Of a stretch of DNA of 64,000 bases, positions 37,087 to 46,516 are shown in pieces. The stretch is from Halopiger goleimassiliensis (GTDB lineage Archaea; Halobacteriota; Halobacteria; Halobacteriales; Natrialbaceae): the NCBI RefSeq assembly GCF_000455345.1, contig NZ_HG315690.1:1437334-1501333 (forward strand). Reading direction: 5' to 3'. Under the pieces are notes generated by a model that saw only the letters and a program-made list of their open reading frames with translations, searched no databases and had not been told where the DNA came from. A program made the position numbers and the translations under genes. Every line of letters begins with the position of its first letter. Position 1 is the stretch's first letter.

Positions 37087-38166
37087 ATGAGTCTCCGACT
37101 GCGTATCTGTGCGGTTCTCGGGGTGTTCCTCGCGGTGAACGCCCTGTTCGTGATCGTCCTGCTGTGGGCCTACGGGGTTCTGTTGCCGGGGATCGCCGCC
37201 GGGCTGGTGCTGCTCACCCAGCACGGGACGGCCGGCGCCGATCTCCTCCGGTTGCCCGTCTCGTGGTCGACCGTCGGCGTGTTGATCGCCGGTTTCCTCG
37301 TCGCCCAGACCTACTACGGCTACCAGCGGGTCCTCTCGGGGACCGCCCCCGGCGACGGAACGGAACACGAGGTCGCCCGCGTCGTCCGCCGGCTGGCGAT
37401 GACCGCCGACGTGCCGGAACCGGACGTGCGGGTCGTCGACGACGACGAGCCGAGCTGTTACACCGTCGGCCGACTCACCGACGCGACCATCGTCGTCACC
37501 ACGGGCCTGGTCGATCGCCTCGACGCCGACGAACTCGAGGCCGTCCTGGCCCACGAGCTCGCCCACGTCAAAAACCGGGACGTGACGCTGATGACGATCA
37601 CGACGCTGTTCGTCGAGATCGCCGACCGGGCCTACCACACCGCGTTGCTGGCGCGTCGCGCGGTCTTCGATCGCGACCAGCTTTCGGACCAGGGACGGCT
37701 GGCCGTCGACTGGTTCCTCCCGCTGGTCGCGCTGACCTACGTCTTCGTCGCGCCGCTGCTGTGGCTGTTCCCGACGATCGCCGACTGGGCGACGCGGACG
37801 CTCTCCCACGCCCGCGAGTACGCCGCCGACGCCGCGGCCGCCCGGATCACCGGCAAGCCGCTCGCGCTCGCGACCGCGCTGACGACCCTCTCGGAATCGA
37901 CGGCGACGCCCGAGACCGACCTCCGCGTGGGCAAGATGCGCGCGCTGTGTGTCGTACCGGCCGATCCCGTCACCGGCCGTGACACGACCTCGGTCCCTGC
38001 ACCCGCGGAGCCGTCGGACGCCGAGCGCCGGCGCGACCAGATCGCGGGCTGGCTTGAAGGTCGCAGTCCGTCGGCAACCGACGACGGGTCGGGGACCCAC
38101 CCACCGGTCGAACGGCGCGTCCGCCGGCTGCAGGAGATCGCCGCCGAACTGGAGGGATCGACGTGA
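37087..38166 (+). CDS. M48-family membrane metalloprotease (HtpX-like)
   Basis: 359 aa. Zinc site HELAHVKNRD with the third ligand in HAREYAADAAAAR. At least three membrane segments: N-terminal RICAVLGVFLAVNALFVIVLL, VGVLIAGFLVAQTYYG and LPLVALTYVFVAPLLWLFP. The C-terminal end (EPSDAERRRDQIAGWLE...) is cytosolic. First of five genes, each overlapping the next by 4 nt. Likely acts in membrane-protein quality control. Confidence 0.88.
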   Translation: MSLRLRICAVLGVFLAVNALFVIVLLWAYGVLLPGIAAGLVLLTQHGTAGADLLRLPVSWSTVGVLIAGFLVAQTYYGYQRVLSGTAPGDGTEHEVARVVRRLAMTADVPEPDVRVVDDDEPSCYTVGRLTDATIVVTTGLVDRLDADELEAVLAHELAHVKNRDVTLMTITTLFVEIADRAYHTALLARRAVFDRDQLSDQGRLAVDWFLPLVALTYVFVAPLLWLFPTIADWATRTLSHAREYAADAAAARITGKPLALATALTTLSESTATPETDLRVGKMRALCVVPADPVTGRDTTSVPAPAEPSDAERRRDQIAGWLEGRSPSATDDGSGTHPPVERRVRRLQEIAAELEGST

Positions 38167-39842
38167 AGGGAACGCGACGGCTGCTGTTCGTCGTCGGCTG
38201 TCTCGTCTGTCTGCTCGTCGTCGCGACGGCCCTGCCCGCGGCCGATCCGCGGGTGCCCGCGCCGGGCGGCACCGACGGGCCGACCGCCGGCCAGTGGGAG
38301 TCGATCGACGGGGCGTTCGACTTCACGACCGACCTCGACGAGGAGGGCGAGCCGCAAAACGACGACGAGAACGACGGCGACGACGGCGGAACGGTGAATC
38401 CCGACATCGAGATCACCGGCGCGCTCGAGCCGGGCAACGAGGTGAGGATCGAGATCGAGGATGCCGGCGGAATCCACCCGTTCAACGACAACGAGGAAAG
38501 CGTCGCGATCAACGGCGAGCGACGCGGAGAGACCGAGGAGGGAACGCTGGACGTTACCGTCCCCTACGCGGCGGAGATGAACGTCTCCGTCGTCGACGAC
38601 GACCGGAGCCGGACGTTCGACGTGGAGACGAACGCGACGATCGACCCGCTCGAGGGGGCCGCGCCGACCAACGACCTCGAGCTCTCGGCGTCCGTCGGTT
38701 CGACGGCGCTTCCCAACGCTACCGTCTTCCTCGAGGACGAGCCGGTCGCCGAGACCGACGCGAAAGGGAATGCGACGGTGACGCTGCCCGACGAGGCGGG
38801 ACCGGTCGAACTCGCCGTCGAACGCGAGCCGGTGTCGGGGACCCACACCGTCGACGTCCCCGAACCCGAGGTCGGCTTCACCTCGCCGCTTTTGTTCCCC
38901 GGCTTTCCCGCCGCCGTTCAGGTGTCGGCGGACGGAACCGGCGTCGAGGGGGCCACGGTCAGCGTCGACGGCGACACCGCGACGACCGGCGACGACGGCC
39001 GGACGCGGCTCTGGTTGCCGATCGCCGAGGAAGCGACCGTCACCGCGACTGCCGGCGAGGAGACCGCGACGGCGACCGTCGGCAACCTCTACCTCCGGCT
39101 CGGCGCGATGGCCGTCATCGTCCCCGGTTTCGTCATCGGCGGGATCAAGACTTACGCCCGGCTGGTCGCCATCCAGGAGCGCCGCGGCGGGACGACGCCC
39201 GACGGCCTGTTCGTCGCATTTGCCGACTCGCTTGCGGGGTTCTCGAGCGTGCTCGCGGGGCTTCCCGGCGCGCTCGCCTCGGCGTCCATCGGGCTGTCGG
39301 GAGTGTTCGACGCGATTCGGAGGATCCGGCTCCCGCGACCGACGCTCTCGCCGTCGGGAGGCGGCTGGAGCCTGCCGTCGTTCGGCGCGGCGTTCTCGTC
39401 GTTCGGGAAGGCGTTCGGCTCGCTGTCGGTGTTTACGTCCCTCGGGCACATCGGCCGCGGCTCGAGCGGCGGAGACGACGACTCGCGTTTCGGTGGCCAG
39501 CGCGATAACGACCGCCATGACGGGCCGAACGACGGCAACGAACCGCCGGCGCTGGCCGCCGAACCGTTGACCCCACGAGGGCCGCGGGCCGAGATCCGCG
39601 TCGCGTGGCACGCGTTCCTCGATCGGCTCGACCTCGAGGACCGCGAGACGCTGACGCCGGGACAGGCCTCCCGGCTGGCGCGCGTGGTAGGCTATCCGAC
39701 CGACCGCGTCGCCACCCTGGTCGCGATCGTCCGCGACGTCGAGTACGGCGGCCGGGAGGCGTCGTCCGAGCGCGCGGCGACGGCCCGCGAGATCGCCGCC
39801 GAACTGATCGACCACGAGCCGGACGAGGAGGGATCGACGTGA
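38163..39842 (+). CDS. Secreted/membrane protein with C-terminal DUF4129 domain
   Basis: 559 aa, GTG start within a GTGA overlap with the M48 gene. Signal-type N terminus (RRLLFVVGCLVCLLVVATALPA), an acidic linker, then two beta-rich Ig/CarboxypepD_reg-like repeats (about 85-160 and 175-300), one TM (AVIVPGFVIGGIKTYARLV, about 318-337), a low-complexity Ser/Gly segment, and a cytosolic DUF4129 end (HAFLDRLDLEDRETLTPGQ). DUF4129 usually accompanies DUF58 and MoxR genes, as here. Function unknown; a cell-surface assembly role is inferred. Confidence 0.8.
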   Translation: MKGTRRLLFVVGCLVCLLVVATALPAADPRVPAPGGTDGPTAGQWESIDGAFDFTTDLDEEGEPQNDDENDGDDGGTVNPDIEITGALEPGNEVRIEIEDAGGIHPFNDNEESVAINGERRGETEEGTLDVTVPYAAEMNVSVVDDDRSRTFDVETNATIDPLEGAAPTNDLELSASVGSTALPNATVFLEDEPVAETDAKGNATVTLPDEAGPVELAVEREPVSGTHTVDVPEPEVGFTSPLLFPGFPAAVQVSADGTGVEGATVSVDGDTATTGDDGRTRLWLPIAEEATVTATAGEETATATVGNLYLRLGAMAVIVPGFVIGGIKTYARLVAIQERRGGTTPDGLFVAFADSLAGFSSVLAGLPGALASASIGLSGVFDAIRRIRLPRPTLSPSGGGWSLPSFGAAFSSFGKAFGSLSVFTSLGHIGRGSSGGDDDSRFGGQRDNDRHDGPNDGNEPPALAAEPLTPRGPRAEIRVAWHAFLDRLDLEDRETLTPGQASRLARVVGYPTDRVATLVAIVRDVEYGGREASSERAATAREIAAELIDHEPDEEGST

Positions 39843-40645
39843 GCCGATCGTCGTCTATCGGACGGTTCGCACTCGAGCGCGAGCGGATCGCGACCGTCGT
39901 GCTCGTCGGCGCGACGCTGGTCGCAGTCGTGGTCGTCCTGCTCGGGGGCTTCCTTCCCACCGGCGAGGTGGCGGACGGCCTCCTGTACCTGCTCGCGGTG
40001 CTGTTTCCGGCGATCGGTGGTGGGCTCGTCGTCGCCGCGTGCTGGTGGGCGCTGGTGGCCCGGAACGGCGGCGCTCCGTCGCTGGTCGAGGGGCCGCCGC
40101 CCGAGACGGGGACGACCCGAACCTACCGCCGCGTCGGCCGCGAGAGCGACTGGGCGCTCGACTCGACCGCCGAGGAGTGGTATCGCTGCCTGGACGACTC
40201 CTCTACCGAATCGATCCGCGAGCGGCTCACCGACGGCGCGGTGCGGCTGCTGCAGGCGCGACGCGGCCTCGAGCGCACGCGCGCCCAGAAGACGGTCGAG
40301 AACGGCACGTGGACCGACGACCCGGTGGCCGCGGCGTTTCTCGCCGACGGGACCCGACAGCCGACGGCCGAGCGCCTGCGGGCCGCGGTCGATCCGGGGG
40401 CGGCGAGTCAACGGCGCATCCGGCGGACGCTCGCCGCCATCGAGGCGATCGGCCACGGATCGAGACGCGGCCGACTGGACGGAACGCTCGCCGACGATCC
40501 GACGGAACGATCCCCTACAGAGGCCGACGAAACGACGGTGGCGTCGAGCGACCCGGCGTCCGACGCGGGCGGAGAATCGACGGAGCCGTCCGACGTGACG
40601 GACGACGCCGACGAGAACGCGCTCGCGACGGAGGTGGACGCATGA
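39839..40645 (+). CDS. Two-TM protein of the DUF58 operon (DUF7269-like)
   Basis: 268 aa, GTG start in a GTGA overlap. Two membrane segments near the N terminus (VVLVGATLVAVVVVLLGGFL and YLLAVLFPAIGGGLVVAACW) precede a cytosolic domain with WYRCLDDSSTESIRERLTDG and RRIRRTLAAIEAIGHG, then a disordered acidic tail. I recall this domain as a haloarchaeal family (DUF7269) always beside DUF58 genes. No enzymatic motif. Stop and next ATG overlap (ATGA). Confidence 0.75.
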   Translation: MSRSSSIGRFALERERIATVVLVGATLVAVVVVLLGGFLPTGEVADGLLYLLAVLFPAIGGGLVVAACWWALVARNGGAPSLVEGPPPETGTTRTYRRVGRESDWALDSTAEEWYRCLDDSSTESIRERLTDGAVRLLQARRGLERTRAQKTVENGTWTDDPVAAAFLADGTRQPTAERLRAAVDPGAASQRRIRRTLAAIEAIGHGSRRGRLDGTLADDPTERSPTEADETTVASSDPASDAGGESTEPSDVTDDADENALATEVDA

Positions 40646-41964
40646 CCGGTCGCGACGTCCACCGCGTCGACGACGGCTCGTGGGCGCTCGTCGCTGCGGT
40701 GACGCTGGCCGGTCTCGGTATCGGCCTCGGCAATCAGGTGCTGGTCGTGGCCGCGACGCTCCCGCTGTGGTACGTCGCAGCGGCCGTCTTCGGCACCGCC
40801 CGGTCGGCGACGGTACGCCTCGAGCGGGCGCTCGAACTGGACCGACCCGCCCGGTCCGACGACGAAGACCGCCTCTCGGGCAACCCCGGCGATACCGTGA
40901 CCGTCCGGACGACGGTGCAGAACGCCGGCTCGGAGGCGATCACCGACCTGCGCGTCGTCGACGGCGTCCCCGAGAAACTCCGGGTCGTCTCCGGCACGCC
41001 GCGGACCTGCGTCTCGCTCGAGCCCCTGGAGACGGCGACGATGGAGTACGAGGTGCGCCTCCAGCGCGGGGAGTACGTTTTCGACGACGCCCGGGTTCGG
41101 ACGTGGGACCTGACCGGCACCGTCACGGAGACCTGGACGGCCGAGGTGGTCGGGATGGACGGCATCCAGTGTTCCCCGCCCGTCGAGGAAGTGCCGCTGG
41201 GCGAGGCGACCAACGACTACGCGGGCGAGGTGCCGACCGACGAGGGCGGCAGCGGCGTCGAGTTCTACTCCGTCCGGGACTACGAACCGGGGGATCCGGT
41301 CGGTGCGATCGACTGGCGACGCTACGCCAACACGCGGGACCTCGCGACCGTCGAGTACCGGGCCGAACGGGCGACCCGGGTCGTCTGCCTGGTCGACGCC
41401 CGCTCGAGCCAGTTCCGCGCGGCGACGACCGAATCCCTGCCGGCGGCCGAGCGGTCGGCCGACGCGGCCGAACGGACGGTCGACGCCCTCCTCGAGGCCG
41501 GCCACCCGACCGGCGTCGTCGCGCTGCAACGAAACCGGATCGACAGCGTCCCGCCGGGAACCGATCCGACGACGCGCGTACGGATCGAGGAACTCCTGCG
41601 GACGGCCCGTGGTTCCAATCGGACGGCGAAATCCTGGGTTCGGTCCCGGTCGTCGGGTACCGACCTCGCCGCGGAGGTCGCCGCGACGTTGCCCGGCGAG
41701 GCCCAGGTGTACCTGTTCTCGTCGTTCGTCGACGAGACGCCGGTCGACCTCGTCGAGGGACTGTCCACCCGGGGCTACGAGGTGCGCGTCGTCTCGCCGG
41801 ACGTCACCGACGCCGAGGACCTGGCGACCCGACTCGAGGCGCTCGATCGGCAGACGCGACTCGCCAACACGCGGGCGACGGGTGCCCGCGTGGTCGACTG
41901 GGACCTCGACCGGCCGCTCGGACTCGTGTTGCACGAGGCTATCGAGGAGGTGAGCCACCGATGA
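40642..41964 (+). CDS. DUF58 (vWA-like) protein
   Basis: 440 aa. Two membrane segments at the start (ALVAAVTLAGLGIGLG, VVAATLPLWYVAAAVF), a conserved-repeat beta domain (TVRTTVQNAGSEAITDLRVVDGVP), then the DUF58 core SVRDYEPGDPVGAIDWRRYANTRDLATVEY followed by a vWA-like fold with LVDARSS. Members work with MoxR ATPases. Overlaps the next gene by 4 nt. Role in envelope protein assembly is inferred. Confidence 0.88.
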   Translation: MTGRDVHRVDDGSWALVAAVTLAGLGIGLGNQVLVVAATLPLWYVAAAVFGTARSATVRLERALELDRPARSDDEDRLSGNPGDTVTVRTTVQNAGSEAITDLRVVDGVPEKLRVVSGTPRTCVSLEPLETATMEYEVRLQRGEYVFDDARVRTWDLTGTVTETWTAEVVGMDGIQCSPPVEEVPLGEATNDYAGEVPTDEGGSGVEFYSVRDYEPGDPVGAIDWRRYANTRDLATVEYRAERATRVVCLVDARSSQFRAATTESLPAAERSADAAERTVDALLEAGHPTGVVALQRNRIDSVPPGTDPTTRVRIEELLRTARGSNRTAKSWVRSRSSGTDLAAEVAATLPGEAQVYLFSSFVDETPVDLVEGLSTRGYEVRVVSPDVTDAEDLATRLEALDRQTRLANTRATGARVVDWDLDRPLGLVLHEAIEEVSHR

Positions 41965-43337
41965 GCGACTCTGACGAGCGGCTCCCGTCGACGATCGCGT
42001 GGGGGCTCGTCGCCGCCGCGCTCGTCGGGACGGTCGCCCTGTCGGTCGTCGACCTCGCCACCGTGCTCGGCGCGTGCTGCGGGCTGGTGCTCGCGGGTAC
42101 GGTGCCGGGCTTCGAAGGAACGAAACGGCGCGTAGCGGGCACGGCGGCGCTCGTTCCGATCGTCGTCGTCGCCACGTTCGCGGTCGTCGGCACGACGGGA
42201 TCGGTGTTCTCCGGGACGCTGGCGATCGCCGGCATCGTCGCCGGCGTCGCGACCGGAAGCGTCCACGCGGGACGCGTGACGCGGACGGCGATCTCGCGCG
42301 CCGGCACCGCGACGCTGTTCGCGGGGCTCACCGCCGGCGTGGTCGCGTTCGGCTCGGTGATCGTCGTCGAACTCGGCGGCCTGGGACCGACGGTCAGACA
42401 GTCGCTGTGGCTCTCGGGGTACGGCGTCCTCGGACTCCTGCTCCCGATCGGGAGCGTCGCGGCCGCCTGGATCTTCGCGCTGGTCTGTCTCCCGTCCGGG
42501 GCGATCGTCCCGCCGACGCGACGCGAGGCCTACCGCCGGACGCGAAACGGACTGATCTGGGGGCTCGTCATCGGCGTCGTGGTAATCGCCCTCGGACTCT
42601 GGGCGGTGGCCGTCCTCTCGTGGTTCCTGTCGCCGCTCGAGGGGATCGTCTCGGCGGTCGTCGAGAGCCCGTGGCTGCGTGCCCTGTCCGTCGTCCTGGC
42701 GGCGCTGGGGCTCGTCACCGCCATTGCCGGCCTGATCGTCCGCTACACCTGGTTCGAAACGGAGGGCCGCGAGAATCCGGCCGTCGCGATCCTCGCGGGC
42801 GCTGTCGTCGGAACGGTCGTCCCGTTCCCGATCGCGCTCCTTGTGAGCGGGGAACCGCTCGGGACTATCAACGCGCTGTACGGCGTCGTGAGCGTCGTCC
42901 TCGTCGGCGGCTGGCTGCTCACGGCGCTGACCGAACGGGGGGTCGGCGTCGAGATGTCGACCGCGTCCGCCATTGCTCTCGCGCTCGGCGTCGGCGGCGT
43001 CGTCGCCGCCACGAACGTCGAGGGACCCGTCAGCCTCGAGACGGCCCCCACCGCGATCGCCGCGCTCGTGACTATCGCGGCCGGACTGTTCGCCTTCGAC
43101 GTCGGTCGCTACGGCCGCCGGCTGACGACCGAGATCGGCACCGAAGGCGCGGCCAGCGAGCCACAGTTCGTCCGCCTCGGCTGGAGCGCGATGGTCGCCG
43201 GCGTCGGCGTCCCCGTGGCGATCGGCGGCCTCGCCCTCGCGACGGCTCTCGCGCCGACACTGTCGGTACCGGCGACGGCGGCCGTCGTCGCCGCGCTCGT
43301 CGCCATCGTGACTGGGGCGAAACTGCTGATCGACTGA
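41961..43337 (+). CDS. Polytopic membrane protein of the DUF58 operon (DUF7519-like)
   Basis: 458 aa with roughly 12 hydrophobic segments, rich in Ala/Val/Gly, e.g. TIAWGLVAAALVGTVALSVV, LWLSGYGVLGLLLPIGSVAA and ATAAVVAALVAIVTGAKLLI at the end. A cytosolic loop has YRRTRNGLIW. No catalytic motif. Last gene in the five-gene overlap chain beginning with M48. Position beside DUF58 matches the haloarchaeal family DUF7519 (recalled). Probably a membrane partner of the DUF58/DUF4129 proteins. Confidence 0.75.
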   Translation: MSDSDERLPSTIAWGLVAAALVGTVALSVVDLATVLGACCGLVLAGTVPGFEGTKRRVAGTAALVPIVVVATFAVVGTTGSVFSGTLAIAGIVAGVATGSVHAGRVTRTAISRAGTATLFAGLTAGVVAFGSVIVVELGGLGPTVRQSLWLSGYGVLGLLLPIGSVAAAWIFALVCLPSGAIVPPTRREAYRRTRNGLIWGLVIGVVVIALGLWAVAVLSWFLSPLEGIVSAVVESPWLRALSVVLAALGLVTAIAGLIVRYTWFETEGRENPAVAILAGAVVGTVVPFPIALLVSGEPLGTINALYGVVSVVLVGGWLLTALTERGVGVEMSTASAIALALGVGGVVAATNVEGPVSLETAPTAIAALVTIAAGLFAFDVGRYGRRLTTEIGTEGAASEPQFVRLGWSAMVAGVGVPVAIGGLALATALAPTLSVPATAAVVAALVAIVTGAKLLID

Positions 43338-43401
43338 CGGAGCCACCGTACACGGCCCGGTTCGTTCGGTACAGGTCGAGAAATCACCGTTCCAATCTAG
43401 C

Positions 43402-43570
43402 GTCGCGGCGCGTGCGCTCGACCGGCCGAACGCCCGTGAGGCCGGTCGAACATATCGCGCGAGGGATGAGGACCGCAGCGACCGACGCGGCGCTCAGCGT
43501 CGCGAGGGAGCGAGGACCACAATCGGCTGGGGAGGGTGTGGCCGCTCCTCGAGTCCACGATAGCAGGACG
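43402..43570 (+). repeat. Dispersed multi-hairpin element, copy C (shortest)
   Basis: A reduced form of the element seen at 17303 and 60261. The first hairpin is cgaccggcc (43419-43427) with ggccggtcg (43440-43448). The terminal block aatcggctggggag...ctcctcgagtccacgatagca is conserved. The ggggag stem (43529-43534) meets ctcctc (43545-43550), with one G-U pair instead of G-C. Loop tgtgg (43537-43541) can pair with ccacg (43555-43559). Lies between the convergent DUF7519-like and moxR genes. The remaining gap (43338-43401 and 43571-43690) holds no gene. Confidence 0.7.
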
Positions 43571-43690
43571 GCGTTCGCTCCTCGGACCACACACCGAAGC
43601 GCATCAACCACGCCTCGAATCCCATGCTCAGCTAAAATCTCGACGTCTCGGTCGGCTCAATACGACGTGTCGAGGACGCTACGATAGAAC

Positions 43691-44656
43691 CTACGACGCG
43701 GTCTCGGGGTCCATCGCCGGCACCTCGACGTCCTCGAGCACCGACTCGACGACCGTGCGGCGGTCGACCCCCTCGATGCTCGCCTCGGGAGTCAACACGA
43801 GGCGGTGAGCGAGCGCGGCAGGCGCGATGGCCTTCACGTCGTCGGGAACGACGTAGTCCCGCCCCTCGAGGACGGCCCAGGCACGACTGGCCTCGAACAG
43901 GCGCTGGACGCCGCGGGGCGAGACGCCGACGTCGACGCGGCCGTCGGTCCGGGTCGTCCGGCAGAGGTCGCCGATGTAGTCCCGAACGGGTCCCTCGACG
44001 GTGACGTCCTCGGGGACGGCCTGCAACTCGCGGACGGCTTCGCGGTCGACGACCGGTTCGACCGTCGGGGCGGGCCTGTCGCGGTCGGCCCGGCGGTCGA
44101 TCAACTCGCGGGTCCCCTCGGGATCGGGGTAGCCCAGCGAGGTCTTGACCATGAAGCGATCCCGCTGGGCCTCGGGGAGTTCGAACGTTCCCTCCTGCTC
44201 GACCGGGTTCTGGGTGGCGATGACGAGGAAGGGATCGGGGAGGTCGTGAGTCTCGCCGTCGACCGTCACCTGACCCTCCTCCATCGCCTCGAGCAGCGCC
44301 GACTGCGTCTTCGGGGGCGCGCGGTTGATCTCGTCCGCGAGGACGACGTTCGCGAAGATCGGGCCGGGCGTGAAGTGGAACTCGCCGGTCTCCTCCTCGA
44401 AGACGTACGAGCCGGTGACGTCGGAGGGCATCAGATCCGGCGTAAACTGGATCCGGGAGAACTCGAGACCGAGCGCGGTCGCCAGCGACCGCGCGGTCAG
44501 CGTCTTGCCGGTGCCGGGAACGTCCTCGAGCAGGACGTGACCGCGGGCCAGCAGGCCGGCGACGATCTCCTCGAGGACGGTCTCGTCGGCGACGACGGCG
44601 GAGAGCACTTCGTCGACGACGGCCTCGGCCGTCGCCTGGGCGTCGGGGACTGACAT
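43691..44656 (-). CDS. moxR: MoxR-family AAA+ ATPase
   Basis: 321 aa. Walker A EDVPGTGKTLTAR, Walker B VVLADEINRAPP, sensor-type IATQNPVEQEGTFELPEAQRDRF and arginine-rich VSPRGVQRL in the lid. MoxR ATPases act as chaperones for DUF58/vWA proteins. Here the gene is convergent with, not inside, the DUF58 operon. The ATG at 44656 is chosen: a ttatacg box (44682-44688) lies 26-32 nt upstream, giving a leaderless message. Confidence 0.92.
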   Translation of the reverse strand: MSVPDAQATAEAVVDEVLSAVVADETVLEEIVAGLLARGHVLLEDVPGTGKTLTARSLATALGLEFSRIQFTPDLMPSDVTGSYVFEEETGEFHFTPGPIFANVVLADEINRAPPKTQSALLEAMEEGQVTVDGETHDLPDPFLVIATQNPVEQEGTFELPEAQRDRFMVKTSLGYPDPEGTRELIDRRADRDRPAPTVEPVVDREAVRELQAVPEDVTVEGPVRDYIGDLCRTTRTDGRVDVGVSPRGVQRLFEASRAWAVLEGRDYVVPDDVKAIAPAALAHRLVLTPEASIEGVDRRTVVESVLEDVEVPAMDPETAS

Positions 44657-44899
44657 ACGCCCTACCCGTCGCACCGTTGACTTATACGTTTTGTCCGTCT
44701 CGAGCGTGACCTCGAGCGGTCGCGGGCGACGCACGTCGCTATGCTGGCTGTGACAGAGGTAAACGCGCGAGTTCGCGCCCCGTTACCGATCGGGAGTGAC
44801 CGATACGCGAAACGCCGTCGGAGTGTACCCCTGCCACTCCCGACTGCCCGCGAATACAGGCCTCGAGCGCAAGCCGATCGTCCCGTTAGGATCGCCACC

Positions 44900-45958
44900 A
44901 TGAGCGTTCTCGGCAAACTGACCGGTAGCGGCGAGTCGACGACCGAACGGAAACCACTCGAGCGACAGACCATCGTCATCACGGGCGCGTCGTCGGGGAT
45001 CGGCCTGACGACCGCGCGGATGGCCGCCGACCGGGGCGCAAACGTCGTGCTCGCGGCCCGCAGCGAGGACGCCCTCGAGGAGGCCGTCGAGGGCATCGAG
45101 GCCGACGGCGGCGAGGCCGAATACGTCGTCGCCGACGTGCGCGACCGCGAGGACGTCCGCGAGATCGCCCGCGTCGCCGAAGAGACCTACGGCGGCTTCG
45201 ACACCTGGGTCAACGGCGCGGCGGTCTCGATCTACGGGCGACTCGAGGAGATCCCCGTCGAGGAGATGCGCGAGCAGTTCGACACCAACGTCTGGGGGGT
45301 CGTCTACGGCTCGCTCGAGGCCGCCGAGCGCCTGCGCGAGTCGGGCGGGACGATCGTCAACATCGGGAGCATCGTCTCCGAGCGGACGATCCTCCTCCAG
45401 GGGAGCTACTCGGCGTCGAAACACGCCGTGAAGGCCTTTACCGACGCGTTGCGGATGGAACTCGAGGAGGATGGCGCGCCGGTCGACGTGACGCTGATCA
45501 AGCCGAGCGCGATCGACACGCCCTACCCCGAGCACGCGAAGAACTACATGGACGAGGCGGCGACGCTGCCGGACCCCGTCTACGCGCCGGAGACGGTCGC
45601 CCGGGCGATCTGCCACGCCGCCGAACACCCGCAGCGAGAGGTGACCGTCGGCGGGGGCGGAAAGGGGATGGTCGTCTTCGGCCGCCTCGCCTCCCGGATC
45701 ATGGACGTGCTGATGGAGACGCTGTTTTCCGACCTGCAGCGGAAAGACCAGCCGCCACGGCCCGAGTCGGAGACCGCCCTCGAGGAGCCGGGAGATGACC
45801 TCGCGGAACGGGGCGGCTACGAGGGGCACGTCGCCGAGTCCAGTCTCTACACGCGACTCGTCCAGCGCGGGCGCGAACACCGGTCGACGCTGGTCGGGCT
45901 GGGGCTGCTGGCCGCCGCGGTGTACGCGGGCTACCGGGCAGTTCAGTCAGAGGGGTGA
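44900..45958 (+). CDS. Short-chain dehydrogenase/reductase with C-terminal membrane anchor
   Basis: 352 aa. Cofactor motif TGASSGIGLTTARMAADRG, NAA-like WVNGAAVS, catalytic Ser region NIGSIVSE and YxxxK in YSASKHAVKAF. The C terminus extends about 110 residues past the usual SDR core and ends in a hydrophobic helix (TLVGLGLLAAAVYAGYRAV), likely a membrane anchor. Substrate unknown. The reading frame stays open for 99 nt beyond its stop, into the Doc-like gene, with no start codon in between. Confidence 0.88.
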   Translation: MSVLGKLTGSGESTTERKPLERQTIVITGASSGIGLTTARMAADRGANVVLAARSEDALEEAVEGIEADGGEAEYVVADVRDREDVREIARVAEETYGGFDTWVNGAAVSIYGRLEEIPVEEMREQFDTNVWGVVYGSLEAAERLRESGGTIVNIGSIVSERTILLQGSYSASKHAVKAFTDALRMELEEDGAPVDVTLIKPSAIDTPYPEHAKNYMDEAATLPDPVYAPETVARAICHAAEHPQREVTVGGGGKGMVVFGRLASRIMDVLMETLFSDLQRKDQPPRPESETALEEPGDDLAERGGYEGHVAESSLYTRLVQRGREHRSTLVGLGLLAAAVYAGYRAVQSEG

Positions 45959-46057
45959 GCAGCCGGCACCGAACGGTCGTCACTAGATGACGTCAACTGG
46001 ATACCACAGGTCGTTGCTGTAACTGCTGACGAAGTCTCGACGACCGAGAAACAGTTA

Positions 46058-46486
46058 ATGGACGGCGAAAAGAAGTCCAAACGTGTGACAGACGACTTCG
46101 CATACCCTTCCGTCGAACTCGTCCTCGATCTCCACGAGCAGATCGTTGCGGAAGGCGACAACACCGAACCAGGCATTCGGTCAGCAGATGCGATTGCGTC
46201 CGTACTACAGTACATTTCAGAAGGTTACTTCGGAGAAGTCCCCGAGACGATCCACGAAAAAGCGATCCATCTGATGCGGCTACTCGTTGCGGAACATCCG
46301 TTCGTCGATGGAAACAAGCGAACGGCGCTTCGAACGGTAGTCGTCTTTTATATGATGAACGGGTTCACTTTCGACTACGGTGACGAAATTCGAGCCCTCT
46401 TGCATCGCTTCGCAACTGACGAAACAACAGTCGACACCGATACTGCAGCTATCTACTTTCGGGCGTGCGCTCGTCGCAACAGATAA
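46058..46486 (+). CDS. Doc/Fic-family protein (death-on-curing type)
   Basis: 142 aa. The diagnostic motif is HPFVDGNKRTALRTV near residue 85, matching the Doc form of HxFxxxNKRxA. Flanking helices (VELVLDLHEQIVAEGD and KAIHLMRLLVAEHPF) fit the Fic fold. Doc toxins phosphorylate EF-Tu; target here unknown. Start may be the ATG at 46058 or GTG at 46085. The gene is markedly less GC-rich than its neighbours, pointing to transfer. No Phd-type antitoxin is recognisable upstream; a small ORF follows at 46517. Confidence 0.8.
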   Translation: MDGEKKSKRVTDDFAYPSVELVLDLHEQIVAEGDNTEPGIRSADAIASVLQYISEGYFGEVPETIHEKAIHLMRLLVAEHPFVDGNKRTALRTVVVFYMMNGFTFDYGDEIRALLHRFATDETTVDTDTAAIYFRACARRNR

Positions 46487-46516
46487 AGGGACACATCGAG
46501 TATATTCGCTGAATCG

